A DNA stretch of 13,186 nt from Acidobacteriota bacterium (GCA_963169175.1 CAUJFK010000177.1:1-13186); one strand, 5' to 3'; counted from the first letter of the stretch, positions 1 through 7,813 are shown. The notes: generated by a model from the letters alone, not told the origin. Made by a program: numbers and translations.

Positions 1-23
1 GCGGGCTTCTGCATTGCTTTGAA

Positions 24-713
24 CTAATTTTCGGGCCGCATCATCCCGAAGCGGTCGTCGAGAAACGGCGGCGAGACGTTGATCGCGAAATTGGGGTAGC
101 AGTGGACATTAAATAACGCGGACGCAAGGTCGAGTGAGCAGTAAGCCGCTCCCTTGGCGCCGGCGATGTCCCGGATGCGTGCGTCGATGAAATGCGCGAG
201 CTGATGAATGATGACAGCGGCCCTGCATTTTGGGCCGAGGCCGGGAAAATCAGCGGTGAACGCAATCGAACTAACCGCGTAGGCGTAGGCGGGAACTTTG
301 AATTCGGAGCCGAAATATCCGCGCGTATTTTGTACCGCCGTCTCGCCGTCAACGTAGGCGAAGATGGAATCGCTCATTGACAGCGCGCGGCTGATCAATT
401 GAAAATTCCATTCGATCATGTTGATCGCGTCGGATTCCGAAAGGCCTGCGCCTCGTTGATCGGTGTGAAAATGCGTGCGTGCCGCCGCGAGGACGATCTT
501 TTCAAGGTGCCCGGGTTCGCGGTCGGCTTCGAGAACACGTCGGCCAAGAGCCAGCATTCTCAGGCTGTTCGCGATCCAGGCAGCGGCAAGCAGCTTTGCG
601 TCGTCCACCGCCTGTCGCCGCAATTCGATATCGACGGCCGAACCTTCCAACACATTTTCCGGTATTTCGGGCACCGGATCGGGCGATTCGTTGTCTGCGA
701 CAGGCAAATTCAT
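24..713 (-). CDS. M35/aspzincin-like metallopeptidase homologue with degenerate HExxH (HQLAH)
   Basis: A 229-residue protein with no signal peptide or membrane segment. Residues 1-20 are acidic and proline-rich; the rest looks globular. The segment IIHQLAHFIDARIRDIAG (residues 168-185) is followed by an AAYC stretch and then FNVHCYPNFA (201-210). This order resembles aspzincin-type (M35) domains, where HExxH is followed by an Asp ligand, a Tyr-containing loop and a conserved NA-x-x-Y-x-x-F helix. The catalytic Glu is replaced by Gln (H170-Q171-x-x-H174, codon CAG), so normal zincin catalysis is not expected, although both His ligands remain. Asp177 or Asp182 could be the third ligand. The ATG start at 713 has only a weak ribosome binding site, and the gene lies 37 bases after a small ORF on the same strand. 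The family call is by motif and context only; the role is unknown. An inactive binding protein, immunity-like factor or delivered protein are all possible. Confidence 0.6.
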   Translation of the reverse strand: MNLPVADNESPDPVPEIPENVLEGSAVDIELRRQAVDDAKLLAAAWIANSLRMLALGRRVLEADREPGHLEKIVLAAARTHFHTDQRGAGLSESDAINMIEWNFQLISRALSMSDSIFAYVDGETAVQNTRGYFGSEFKVPAYAYAVSSIAFTADFPGLGPKCRAAVIIHQLAHFIDARIRDIAGAKGAAYCSLDLASALFNVHCYPNFAINVSPPFLDDRFGMMRPEN

Positions 714-750
714 CGTTCGTCAAAACAGTCCTCGAAGGCCGTGAGTCACC

Positions 751-951
751 TCAGCGTTCACGCTTGCGGGATGCGGGCCCGCTGTTATTTTGGTTCGCTC
801 TTACTTGGCGCGGCCGTAAACCGCATTGGCGATTGAAACTGTCTATCGAACGATCGAACGCGCTCCACATACGGATCATTGCCGAATAGTCAGTCAATAT
901 TCCGTCATCATAACGTTCCAAAGCTCCCCTTCGTGCGATGCAGATGTTCAT
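751..951 (-). CDS. Small hypothetical protein (66 aa) with strong ribosome binding site
   Basis: The ATG at 951 is preceded on the minus strand by AGGAGAAGGAC, a near-ideal Shine-Dalgarno sequence at good spacing. This is the main reason to believe the ORF. A longer version from a TTG at 990 has no such signal. The protein begins MNICIARRGALERYDDG, is basic at the C-terminus (ending SRKRER) and shows no signal peptide, membrane helix or recognised domain. It ends 37 bases before the M35-like gene, so the two may be co-transcribed from the divergent region at 952-1274. Composition alone does not prove it is translated; it could be a leader ORF or a decayed remnant. No function is proposed. Confidence 0.4.
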   Translation of the reverse strand: MNICIARRGALERYDDGILTDYSAMIRMWSAFDRSIDSFNRQCGLRPRQVRANQNNSGPASRKRER

Positions 952-1274
952 GTCCTTCTCCTCATTATGTACGTTTACGTCAACGCTCAATGAAAGAAAG
1001 ACGGAGCCCAGAGATAGGATTTGCCGATAAGGTGTTTGCTAAGAAATGCACATTTTAGAGCCGCTCCCGAGTGGTCTAAAATCCTTTACTTTTTGCGGAA
1101 CAGATCGTATCCTTCCGCTTGAGCGAGCCTCTCCGGCTGCCTTGACGGCTTGATCGGTACTACAAACCGGCTGATCCTCTCCGAAATATAGTAATATCGC
1201 AGACGTGACCCAAGGACCTTAAGTTCAGGAATAGAGAAAAAGCCAAAGGTTCAATCGTTTTTTAGTGTATCTGC
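952..1274. other. Divergent intergenic region
   Basis: These 323 bases separate the minus-strand pair from the sigma factor gene and should hold promoters for both directions. Visible elements are an 8-bp perfect inverted repeat at 1052-1082 and an AT-rich stretch at 1184-1197 holding TATAGT (1187-1192), a possible -10 box without a convincing -35 box at normal spacing. There is no Shine-Dalgarno sequence ahead of the sigma gene start at 1275. No tRNA, further ORF or terminator was seen. Confidence 0.5.
1052..1082. promoter_or_regulatory. Inverted repeat, candidate operator
   Basis: ATTTTAGA (1052-1059) and TCTAAAAT (1075-1082) are perfect 8-bp inverted arms around a 15-base spacer in the divergent intergenic region. 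The arm-to-arm centre spacing of 23 bp is about two helical turns, as for a dimeric regulator site. With no T-run after the hairpin in either direction, a terminator is less likely. The regulator is unknown. Confidence 0.3.
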
Positions 1275-1886
1275 ATGCACGAATCGACATCTCACGCAGA
1301 AGTTTCACAGCCAGTCTCTGCAAATGCGTTCGAGCGATTTCTAAAGTGGCTGGACAATGGATCTGTATCGGACGGCGATTCGTACCTGGTCATGCAGAAA
1401 CGTCTGGTGGCGTATTTTGAACGGAAAAACTGCAGCGATCCGGACGAACTTGCGGATGATACCCTGGCGCGTGTAGCCCGCCGGCTCGATCAGGAAGGTG
1501 ATATCAAGGCCGATGCTCCGGCCCAGTATTGCTACATTGTTGCACGCTATGTATTTCTCGAACATCTGCGCAGCAAAGAAGCAAGAACGATCTCACTCGG
1601 TGATCCTTCTGCGAACCTGACCGCCCGTGGTCTTGCCGCTGCGGAACTTGACGATGAGCGTGAATTGCGGGAAAAACTGCTAACTTGCCTGGAGAAATGT
1701 ACTGCTGAACTAAGCGACGAAAATAGAGAGATGATCATTGGCTATTATCAAGGGAACGAACGGACGAAGATCAACAACCGAAGGTCGATCGCGTCAAAAT
1801 TTGGCATTTCTATGAACGCTCTTAGCATTCGCACGTGCCGGATGCGAGACAAACTGGAGGCATGTGTAAAGAAATGTGCGGGTTAG
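1275..1886 (+). CDS. ECF-like RNA polymerase sigma factor
   Basis: A 203-residue protein with the two-domain layout of small group-4 (ECF) sigma factors. Residues ~38-103 fit region 2: the acidic helix SDPDELADDTLARVARRL is followed by PAQYCYIVARYVFLEHLRSK, the place of the -10 recognition helix. Residues ~106-137 are a linker. Residues ~139-197 fit region 4, with ELSDENREMIIGYYQG followed by a helix-turn-helix near 166-197 (SIASKFGISMNALSIRTCR). It should direct RNA polymerase to a limited promoter set, held in check by the membrane protein encoded next, 63 bases downstream. The ATG at 1275 has no clear Shine-Dalgarno sequence. The regulon is unknown; autoregulation of this operon is the usual pattern for such pairs but is not shown here. 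Confidence 0.82.
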   Translation: MHESTSHAEVSQPVSANAFERFLKWLDNGSVSDGDSYLVMQKRLVAYFERKNCSDPDELADDTLARVARRLDQEGDIKADAPAQYCYIVARYVFLEHLRSKEARTISLGDPSANLTARGLAAAELDDERELREKLLTCLEKCTAELSDENREMIIGYYQGNERTKINNRRSIASKFGISMNALSIRTCRMRDKLEACVKKCAG

Positions 1887-1922
1887 CCGAGAAATAAAAA
1901 CTGCGGTTTTGCTTATTAGAAT

Positions 1923-1941
1923 AGGCCCTTTGTCGGGGCCT
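1923..1941 (+). promoter_or_regulatory. Hairpin just upstream of the anti-sigma-like start
   Basis: AGGCCC (1923-1928) pairs with GGGCCT (1936-1941) around a short loop, with a possible extra T-G pair inside. It ends 8 bases before the ATG at 1950. No T-run follows, so it does not look like a terminator. Its 3' arm holds the only purine-rich stretch that could serve as a ribosome binding site, so the hairpin could limit translation of the membrane regulator relative to the sigma factor. Confidence 0.3.
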
Positions 1942-1949
1942 TAACATAG

Positions 1950-2927
1950 ATGAACGGGAAATCATACAACCTTGAAGAGCTTCGCTCATATTTGTTGGGT
2001 TTTGCCTCACCGTCCGAGACCGAGCAAATAGACGAACTGAGCATTACGGACAGCGAATTCGCCGACCTGATCGGAGCGGCGGAGAAGGATCTGATCGATT
2101 CATATGTTCAGGACGAACTGCGGTCTGACGTGCTGCAAAGATTTGAGGAGTATTACCTGTCTTCACCCCGAAGGCGCGAAAAGGTTAGGTTTGCGCAGGT
2201 GTTCAAGGAATACTCGGATGCGAGAATAAGCGAAGTGTGGTCACGTCGGAAAACGGACTCGGCGGCAGAACAGAAGGGGGCGTCCGTTTTAAGTCGACTA
2301 AGCAGATTCGGCCGCTTGTTGTCGGCGCCTACGCTTGCGGTTGTTGCTGCGGCCTTAGTCTTGACAACTTTCCTCGGCTGGCTGGCTGTGCGGGATCGCA
2401 GCGAAACAGGTGTCGAGATCGTGACGAATATCAATGGTAATGCCGAGATTGGACAATCTTTTTCATCGCCGGTACCGCAGCCAAGTCCGACGCCGGCCGT
2501 TGATCTTTCGCTGGGCGGCACTCAACCGACACTCACGCCCACGCCCGAAAATCCTTCGCCCACCCCCAAAGTCAAAATACGGGCTCAACCCATCATTGCA
2601 AGTTTTGTCCTCAGACCACCTCTCCGGGGAGCCAATGTTCCAACAGTGCGGATCCCCCTGAATGCGGTACGCGCATCCGCTCGTTTAGAGCTGGAATCCG
2701 ATGATCTTTCCTCCTATTCCGTCGAATTAGTGAACACCGCAACAGGTTTGGTAGTATGGCGTCACGACGGTATCAAGCCGCGCAAAAGTAATGGGATAGC
2801 CTCGTTGTACCTGAACGTTCCCGCGAAAATCTTATCCCCATCCTTCTATACTATCCGGGCTACCGGCAGATCGAATAATGGTGCTGCTGAAATAGTTGGT
2901 GACTATCCGTTCCAGGTTGTGCAATAA
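1950..2927 (+). CDS. Single-pass membrane anti-sigma-like regulator
   Basis: A 325-residue protein in three parts. Residues 1-~105 form a charged helical cytoplasmic domain (begins NLEELRSYLLGFASPSE). Residues ~126-147 are one strongly hydrophobic helix (LAVVAAALVLTTFLGWLAV). A proline/threonine-rich linker (~174-208, PTPTPEN-type repeats) leads to a beta-rich periplasmic domain (~216-325). This layout, and its place right after a sigma factor gene, point to a membrane-bound anti-sigma factor that holds the sigma factor and releases it after an envelope signal. The N-terminal domain lacks the HxxxCxxC motif of zinc-binding anti-sigma factors, so its sigma contact would be of another kind; short zinc-less N-termini of this sort occur in acidobacterial sigma/anti-sigma pairs. 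The start has a poor ribosome binding site lying inside a hairpin. The gene ends 42 bases before the preferred start of the CHAT gene. Topology is by inspection; function is by context. Confidence 0.65.
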   Translation: MNGKSYNLEELRSYLLGFASPSETEQIDELSITDSEFADLIGAAEKDLIDSYVQDELRSDVLQRFEEYYLSSPRRREKVRFAQVFKEYSDARISEVWSRRKTDSAAEQKGASVLSRLSRFGRLLSAPTLAVVAAALVLTTFLGWLAVRDRSETGVEIVTNINGNAEIGQSFSSPVPQPSPTPAVDLSLGGTQPTLTPTPENPSPTPKVKIRAQPIIASFVLRPPLRGANVPTVRIPLNAVRASARLELESDDLSSYSVELVNTATGLVVWRHDGIKPRKSNGIASLYLNVPAKILSPSFYTIRATGRSNNGAAEIVGDYPFQVVQ

Positions 2928-2969
2928 TCTGCCGGTATCCTGAAAAACCTCAATAAGTTGAGCTGTGTT

Positions 2970-5900
2970 ATGTTTTCGGCCGTACCGAGTCGGTTGGGCT
3001 GGGGAAGGTTTGTTCGAAAAGCGAGCCTCTCGTTTTCACTTTTGACGTTCCTTCTGCCACAACAGACCGTCTTTTCCCAATACCCATCGGATAGCCAGGA
3101 TTTCACGGTGCTCCAATCGGAAAGTATTGTCGATAAAGAGATCTCAAACGGGCAGAAACATGTTTACCGGATCGATCTTGCCGCTGGACAATATGCTTCA
3201 ATTTCGATCTTCCAGCGGGGCATTGATATATCACTGACCATTCTCGATGCCGACGGCAATCTGTTTGCAGAACCGGAAGTTTCGAAGGCCGAGAATCACG
3301 AAAAACTGATCAGCATCCTCGCCGAACAAACCAGTAAATTCAGTTTGAACATCACAACGAAAACTCAGAATACACAAACAGGCAGTTATCGTATCAAGAC
3401 CGGAAATATCAAGGCGCCAACTGAGAAGGAACGAGAGCTCGCGGAGGCATTTCGCTTAAGTTCGGAAGGCCGTAAATTGGGCCAAACCGCAAAGTACGAT
3501 GAAGCCCTCGCAAAACAACAGCAAGCCCTCGAAATATTGGTTAAGGCTGCTGATCTGGAAGACGTGAGGATCGCGGATGTAAACAATGAGATCGGGCTTA
3601 TTTATGACGGCAAGAGCGATCTTAAAAATGCGAAGGAGTATTACCTCAAGGCTCTCGGTGTTTATGAACGAGTGCTCGGTCCCGAAAATTATTATGTCGC
3701 CGCGGTGCTGAATAATCTCGGCCCCGTTTATCGTGCGGCGGGCGATTTCGACAAGGCCTCGGAAAGCTATCAACGGGCATTAGCGATAAACGAGAAATTA
3801 TTTGGGCATGAAGACCTCAGCGTTGCGTTCATTCTTAACAATCTAGGCTTTCTTTATTACGCAAAAGGTGAGTATGCAAGGGCAGAGGAACCATATCTGC
3901 GCGCGCTTGCCATTCGCAAAAAGCAACTGGGATCTGACAATATGGACGTGGCGACATTGATGAACAATCTCGCCCTCCTTTTTCGGGTCAAGGGTGACTA
4001 TGCAAGTTCGATCGCATATTTTGATCAGGCCCTGGCAACCGCTGAAAAAGCCCTTGGCCCTGAGCATCCTTCGATCGCGATAATGGTTTCAAATATCGCG
4101 TCAGTTAGCATGGAAGTTGGTGACTTCTCTAAAGGCCAGGAGCTTTTCGATCGGGCGCTTGGCATCAATGAGAAACGGCTTGGCCCCTTGCATCCCAACG
4201 TTGCGATCAATCTGAACAATCTTGCGCTGCTCTATGACGAGGCAGGCGAATACGAAAAAGCTGAACCTCTGTTTCGCCGTGCGCTGATGATCCGCGAAAA
4301 GGCATTTAAGGCCGGTCATGCGATCATCGGTGCAACACTCGGAAATCTTGGTCTTCTTTATCTCCATAAACAAGACTATGACAAAGCCGAACCATTATTC
4401 GTCCAGGCCTTGGAGATCTCGGAAAAAAAGCTCGGCAGCGAACATTCCACTGTCGCACACATGCTTAACAATCTAGGGTTGCTTCATCTTCGCAAAGGCG
4501 AACATGCTGAGGCTGAACCATTGCTGCTCCGCTCGCTGGCGATCTTTCAGAAAGCGAATGGGCCGAACCACCCATTTTGCGCCCGAGTTCTTGGTAATCT
4601 GGCGGGGCTATACTGGTCCAGGCGAGATCTCGCAAAGGCCGCGGAATTTCAACGCAAGTATCTGGCTGTACGGGAACGAAATTTGGACCTGAATCTTTTC
4701 ACCGGTTCCGAGCGCCAAAAGCTTGCGTACATGGAAACCCTTTCCCGTGACGTGGATTCCGCACTTTCAATGCAGTCCAGCCTTTCAGCGTCATCAAGAG
4801 AGTTGAAGGAAATATCGTTTAAGTTGATACTCAGTCGGAAAGGGCGAACGCTTGATGCAATGGCCGGCAGCATTTCCGCCCTTCGTACGCGTGCGCGTCC
4901 CGCGGACCGTGAACTGATCGACAGGCTTGTCGATGCCCGCACACGACTTGCCGCGCTGACGTTGAGAGGAGCCGCAAACGATAAACCAGAGGCGTACAGC
5001 AAGAAGTTGCAAGAGGTAGGGGAACAGCGTGAAAAGCTTGAGGATGAATTGAGCAGGCGAAGCGCCGAATTTCGTGTTCAGACACAACCGTTGACCATTG
5101 ATGCCGTGCAAGGCCTAATCCCGGAAAATGGCGCGCTGATCGAGTTTGTTGTTTACAAGCCGGTCAAGTCAGGTGCGCCAGATGAAAGCCCTTCATCGGA
5201 CGCGGCCCGCTACGCCGCGTATGTAACGCGAAGAAGCGGCAGCATCGAATCGGTCGACCTCGGTGGCTCAAAGGTGATCGACGATTCTATATCTGATCTT
5301 CGACTTGCCCTGGGTGATCCCAGAAACAAGAATGTGGACAAACTTGCGCGGGACTTGGACGAAAAAGTGATGAAACCCGTGCGCGCTTATTTGGGAACTG
5401 CGAGGCATCTTATGATCTCGCCAGATGGCGCGCTAAATTTGGTTCCATTCGAGGCATTGGTGGACGACCGAAACAAGTATTTGGTCGAGCAATTTTCGGT
5501 TAGCTATTTGACGAGTGGGCGCGACCTTCTGCGGATGGGCGTTGCAAGAGCAAGCAAAGGCCCGCCACTGGTTGTAGCCGACCCGACGTTTGGCCAACCA
5601 GAAACTCAAACAATCGGCAAAACTCTCACGCAAAGCAAGATTCGGCCGACAACCAAGAGGCGGTCAAGTATTACCTCGACCCAAAGCATTGCCGACACTT
5701 ATTTTGCGCCGCTGGCCGGCACGGCACTCGAAGCTCGTTCGATTCAAGAAATTTTCCCTGACGCAAGCTCCGTTACCGGCGCTCGCGCGACAGAATCTTC
5801 GTTGAAATCAGTTTCGGGGCCAAAACTTCTTCATATCGCGACCCACGGGTTCTTTCTGAAAGGCACGGATGCGGTGAGCAGAAATTTGCCGACTAGATCA

Positions 5901-6353
5901 GGAACGTTTGGCAAAGGCCGCGAAAACCCGCTGCTTCGATCCGGCCTCGCCCTCGCCGGGGCCAACCGGCACGGCAGCGGCCCTGACGATGGGATTTTGA
6001 CCGCACTCGAGGCATCAGGGCTTGATCTTTGGGGAACTAAATTAGTTGTGTTGTCGGCCTGCGACACCGGTGTCGGTGAAGTGCGAAACGGTGAAGGAGT
6101 TTACGGCCTTCGGCGTGCGTTTGTCCTCGCCGGAGCCGAGTCTCTTGTGATGAGCTTATGGCCGGTCAGCGACGGTTTCACGCGCGAGTTGATGGCCGGA
6201 TACTACAAAAACCTTAAACAAGGCATCGGCCGCGGCGAATCGCTGCGGCGGATACAACTAGAAATGCTAAAGCGGCCCAACCGCCGCCACCCGTTCTATT
6301 GGGCCAGCTTTATCCAGTCCGGCGAATGGGCCAACCTCGACGGCAAGCGTTAA
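2970..6353 (+). CDS. Exported TPR-CHAT protein (caspase-like peptidase domain)
   Basis: About 1,127 residues from the ATG at 2970; a TTG at 2958 would add four. Neither start has a clear ribosome binding site. Residues 1-36 look like a signal peptide (RFVRK, then a hydrophobic SLSFSLLTFLL core, VFS-Q cleavage). Residues ~45-145 are beta-rich and resemble a bacterial pre-peptidase C-terminal (PPC) domain. From ~155 to ~575 there are ten TPR units of 42 residues, kinesin-light-chain type, with the recurring NNLGLLY...GEYEKAEPLFRRAL pattern. The C-terminal part (~705-1127) is a CHAT domain with both expected catalytic residues: His959 in ATHGFF and Cys1031 in LSACDTG, 72 residues apart, and the typical ending HPFYWASFIQSGEW. 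CHAT domains are clan CD cysteine peptidases, often gated by their TPR partners. Gene order suggests an operon with the sigma factor and membrane regulator. The target protein is unknown. Confidence 0.9.
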   Translation: MFSAVPSRLGWGRFVRKASLSFSLLTFLLPQQTVFSQYPSDSQDFTVLQSESIVDKEISNGQKHVYRIDLAAGQYASISIFQRGIDISLTILDADGNLFAEPEVSKAENHEKLISILAEQTSKFSLNITTKTQNTQTGSYRIKTGNIKAPTEKERELAEAFRLSSEGRKLGQTAKYDEALAKQQQALEILVKAADLEDVRIADVNNEIGLIYDGKSDLKNAKEYYLKALGVYERVLGPENYYVAAVLNNLGPVYRAAGDFDKASESYQRALAINEKLFGHEDLSVAFILNNLGFLYYAKGEYARAEEPYLRALAIRKKQLGSDNMDVATLMNNLALLFRVKGDYASSIAYFDQALATAEKALGPEHPSIAIMVSNIASVSMEVGDFSKGQELFDRALGINEKRLGPLHPNVAINLNNLALLYDEAGEYEKAEPLFRRALMIREKAFKAGHAIIGATLGNLGLLYLHKQDYDKAEPLFVQALEISEKKLGSEHSTVAHMLNNLGLLHLRKGEHAEAEPLLLRSLAIFQKANGPNHPFCARVLGNLAGLYWSRRDLAKAAEFQRKYLAVRERNLDLNLFTGSERQKLAYMETLSRDVDSALSMQSSLSASSRELKEISFKLILSRKGRTLDAMAGSISALRTRARPADRELIDRLVDARTRLAALTLRGAANDKPEAYSKKLQEVGEQREKLEDELSRRSAEFRVQTQPLTIDAVQGLIPENGALIEFVVYKPVKSGAPDESPSSDAARYAAYVTRRSGSIESVDLGGSKVIDDSISDLRLALGDPRNKNVDKLARDLDEKVMKPVRAYLGTARHLMISPDGALNLVPFEALVDDRNKYLVEQFSVSYLTSGRDLLRMGVARASKGPPLVVADPTFGQPETQTIGKTLTQSKIRPTTKRRSSITSTQSIADTYFAPLAGTALEARSIQEIFPDASSVTGARATESSLKSVSGPKLLHIATHGFFLKGTDAVSRNLPTRSGTFGKGRENPLLRSGLALAGANRHGSGPDDGILTALEASGLDLWGTKLVVLSACDTGVGEVRNGEGVYGLRRAFVLAGAESLVMSLWPVSDGFTRELMAGYYKNLKQGIGRGESLRRIQLEMLKRPNRRHPFYWASFIQSGEWANLDGKR

Positions 6354-6389
6354 TCCCAGATTCTTCCCTAACCTAGATCCCGCCAGGCA

Positions 6390-6411
6390 ACCGAATCGCT
6401 CGGTCGTTTTT
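6390..6411 (+). terminator. Weak rho-independent terminator after the CHAT gene
   Basis: ACCGA (6390-6394) pairs with TCGGT (6400-6404) around a 5-base loop and is followed by CG and five T residues (6407-6411). The stem is short, so termination is probably partial. It lies 37 bases after the CHAT stop codon and marks a likely transcription break before the secreted-protein gene. Confidence 0.4.
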
Positions 6412-6483
6412 AGATTGCGCTTGAAACGCCGCCAAAACAGTCCGTGGAAAAAATTGAAATACTTTTGCACAAATCTCTTATCG

Positions 6484-6539
6484 ATGCAGAAGCGTTGCAT
6501 TGCTATAAGTAAATTTCACAATGCACGAAAGCTCTGCAT
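6484..6539 (+). promoter_or_regulatory. Nested inverted repeats upstream of the secreted-protein gene
   Basis: Two inverted repeats share nearly one centre. The outer arms are ATGCAGAAGC (6484-6493) and GCTCTGCAT (6531-6539), pairing with a single bulged A. The inner arms are TGCATTG (6496-6502) and CAATGCA (6519-6525). Between the inner arms lies TGCTATAAG (6501-6509), which fits an extended -10 promoter element (TGnTATAAT). Two readings are possible: a double operator over the -10 box and transcription start, or, if transcription starts further upstream (TTGAAA at 6454-6459 is a possible -35), a 56-base stem-loop in the leader ending 6 bases before the AAGGAG site. Pairing is seen directly; the role is inferred. 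Confidence 0.45.
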
Positions 6540-6556
6540 TCACGCAAGGAGAATAT

Positions 6557-7813
6557 ATGAACAAAGATTCGATCGCTTTAGGCCTCTTATTTGCTTGCAT
6601 TGTTATGTCCGGTTTCGGAAGCGTCTCAGCGCAATTTCCACTGAAACTTCCCAGGATCAAGGTTGAAAAGCCGAAAACGGAGAAGCCGAAAACGGAAACA
6701 CAGCCTGAAGCCGCAACAACTCCCACCTCATCCGAATCGACGAGCTCAAGATACGCCGCTCCGCTCAGGAAGAGCCAGTATGACTTCGTCAGACCTACGG
6801 CAAAGCCCTTGCTCATTCGTGATTCTGTTTACATCCAGACTCAGATGTACGACAAGTACTGGAAAACGCCAAACGTCAAGCAGACCAGTTGGGTACCCGA
6901 ACTTCGATTCAATGTGTTTTACGACTGGAAGGAAAGTCTGAAATACACGGTCGAGTATTTCAATCCAGATGGGTCGCTTTGGTACAGCGAGTTGATCGAG
7001 GACGGGGGCCGTTCGGCGGACCTTACCGTGCAATTCGCAAGTATTCGGGACGTCAACTACAGACTTAAAGTGCGAGACACTAGATCGACCATCGCAACTG
7101 GCTTGTATAGCATTAAGATCACAAATACTGCGACCGGCGAGCTGGCGTTTCAGGGCAAGTTCAAAGTCGGCAAATTCCCCATCCAGTATAGCCGCGAAAC
7201 AAAGAACGAGTATTTTGTCGATCACGACTGGCTGATGCCAATCGGCACGGTTGGATTTCATTTCGCCAATTTTTCGAGCAGCGATATCGGTACGAATTTT
7301 CCCGTCGAGGTCAGTATGTGGTTCAAGAAATCGCTGGGTGACACTGATCATGGATTAGAAGGCCGCTTGTTCTACAAGGGGCAGCAGATCGCGACAACCA
7401 AACCCAATGCACGCGAAGACCGGGCGAGCCAGGCCGCGGCGCTTTCAGGCGAATCTCATCACTGGCGGCTATGGCAATTTCAGTGGAGCAATAAAGCAGA
7501 TCGTGAAATTAATGTCGATAATGGAGGCGAATATCACCGCGACAACATGCCGAAAAGCTTCTTCATCGACAGGAACCCAGGTGAATACACAGTTAAGGTC
7601 TATCAGAACGGCGTTCAGGTACGCGAAGCCAAATTTACAGTCGGAACCGATGGAAGGATCGTTGACGGCGGTTACCAAAAGCCTGGATACCTTACATATC
7701 ACAAAGTAATAATCCCGGTAACCATCATGGCCGGCGCCGAGAAATACAACGCCGCAGCATGGAAAACGGAAGCATTCTACGGGAATCCGATGACGGGCTT
7801 TGGCGGGCAGTAG
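6557..7813 (+). CDS. Secreted beta-rich protein of unknown function
   Basis: A 418-residue protein. The ATG at 6557 is chosen over one 36 bases upstream because AAGGAG (6546-6551) sits 5 bases before it, and because this start gives a clean signal peptide: MNKDS, hydrophobic residues 6-20, cleavage after VSA at residue 25. Residues ~30-60 are a low-complexity Lys/Pro/Thr/Glu linker with a KPKTE pair repeated in tandem. The remainder is rich in aromatic and alternating hydrophobic residues, as in stacked beta-sandwich domains; two segments (GLYSIKITNTATGELAFQGK and, later, GEYTVKVYQNGVQVREAKF) look like the ends of related beta domains. No catalytic motif was recognised. It would be periplasmic or outer-surface. 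It follows the CHAT gene and precedes the metzincin gene by 96 bases, so it may be transcribed with the latter. No function is assigned. Confidence 0.75.
   Translation: MNKDSIALGLLFACIVMSGFGSVSAQFPLKLPRIKVEKPKTEKPKTETQPEAATTPTSSESTSSRYAAPLRKSQYDFVRPTAKPLLIRDSVYIQTQMYDKYWKTPNVKQTSWVPELRFNVFYDWKESLKYTVEYFNPDGSLWYSELIEDGGRSADLTVQFASIRDVNYRLKVRDTRSTIATGLYSIKITNTATGELAFQGKFKVGKFPIQYSRETKNEYFVDHDWLMPIGTVGFHFANFSSSDIGTNFPVEVSMWFKKSLGDTDHGLEGRLFYKGQQIATTKPNAREDRASQAAALSGESHHWRLWQFQWSNKADREINVDNGGEYHRDNMPKSFFIDRNPGEYTVKVYQNGVQVREAKFTVGTDGRIVDGGYQKPGYLTYHKVIIPVTIMAGAEKYNAAAWKTEAFYGNPMTGFGGQ

Noticed and set aside
399..836. Plus-strand open frame of 145 codons opposite the M35-like gene
   Set aside because: It overlaps a more convincing minus-strand gene and its protein has no recognisable domain; the high-GC third positions of the true gene keep the opposite strand open.
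6746..7351. Long open frame of 201 codons on the minus strand
   Set aside because: It is antisense to the well-supported secreted-protein gene, has no recognisable domain, and its composition looks like a reverse-strand shadow.
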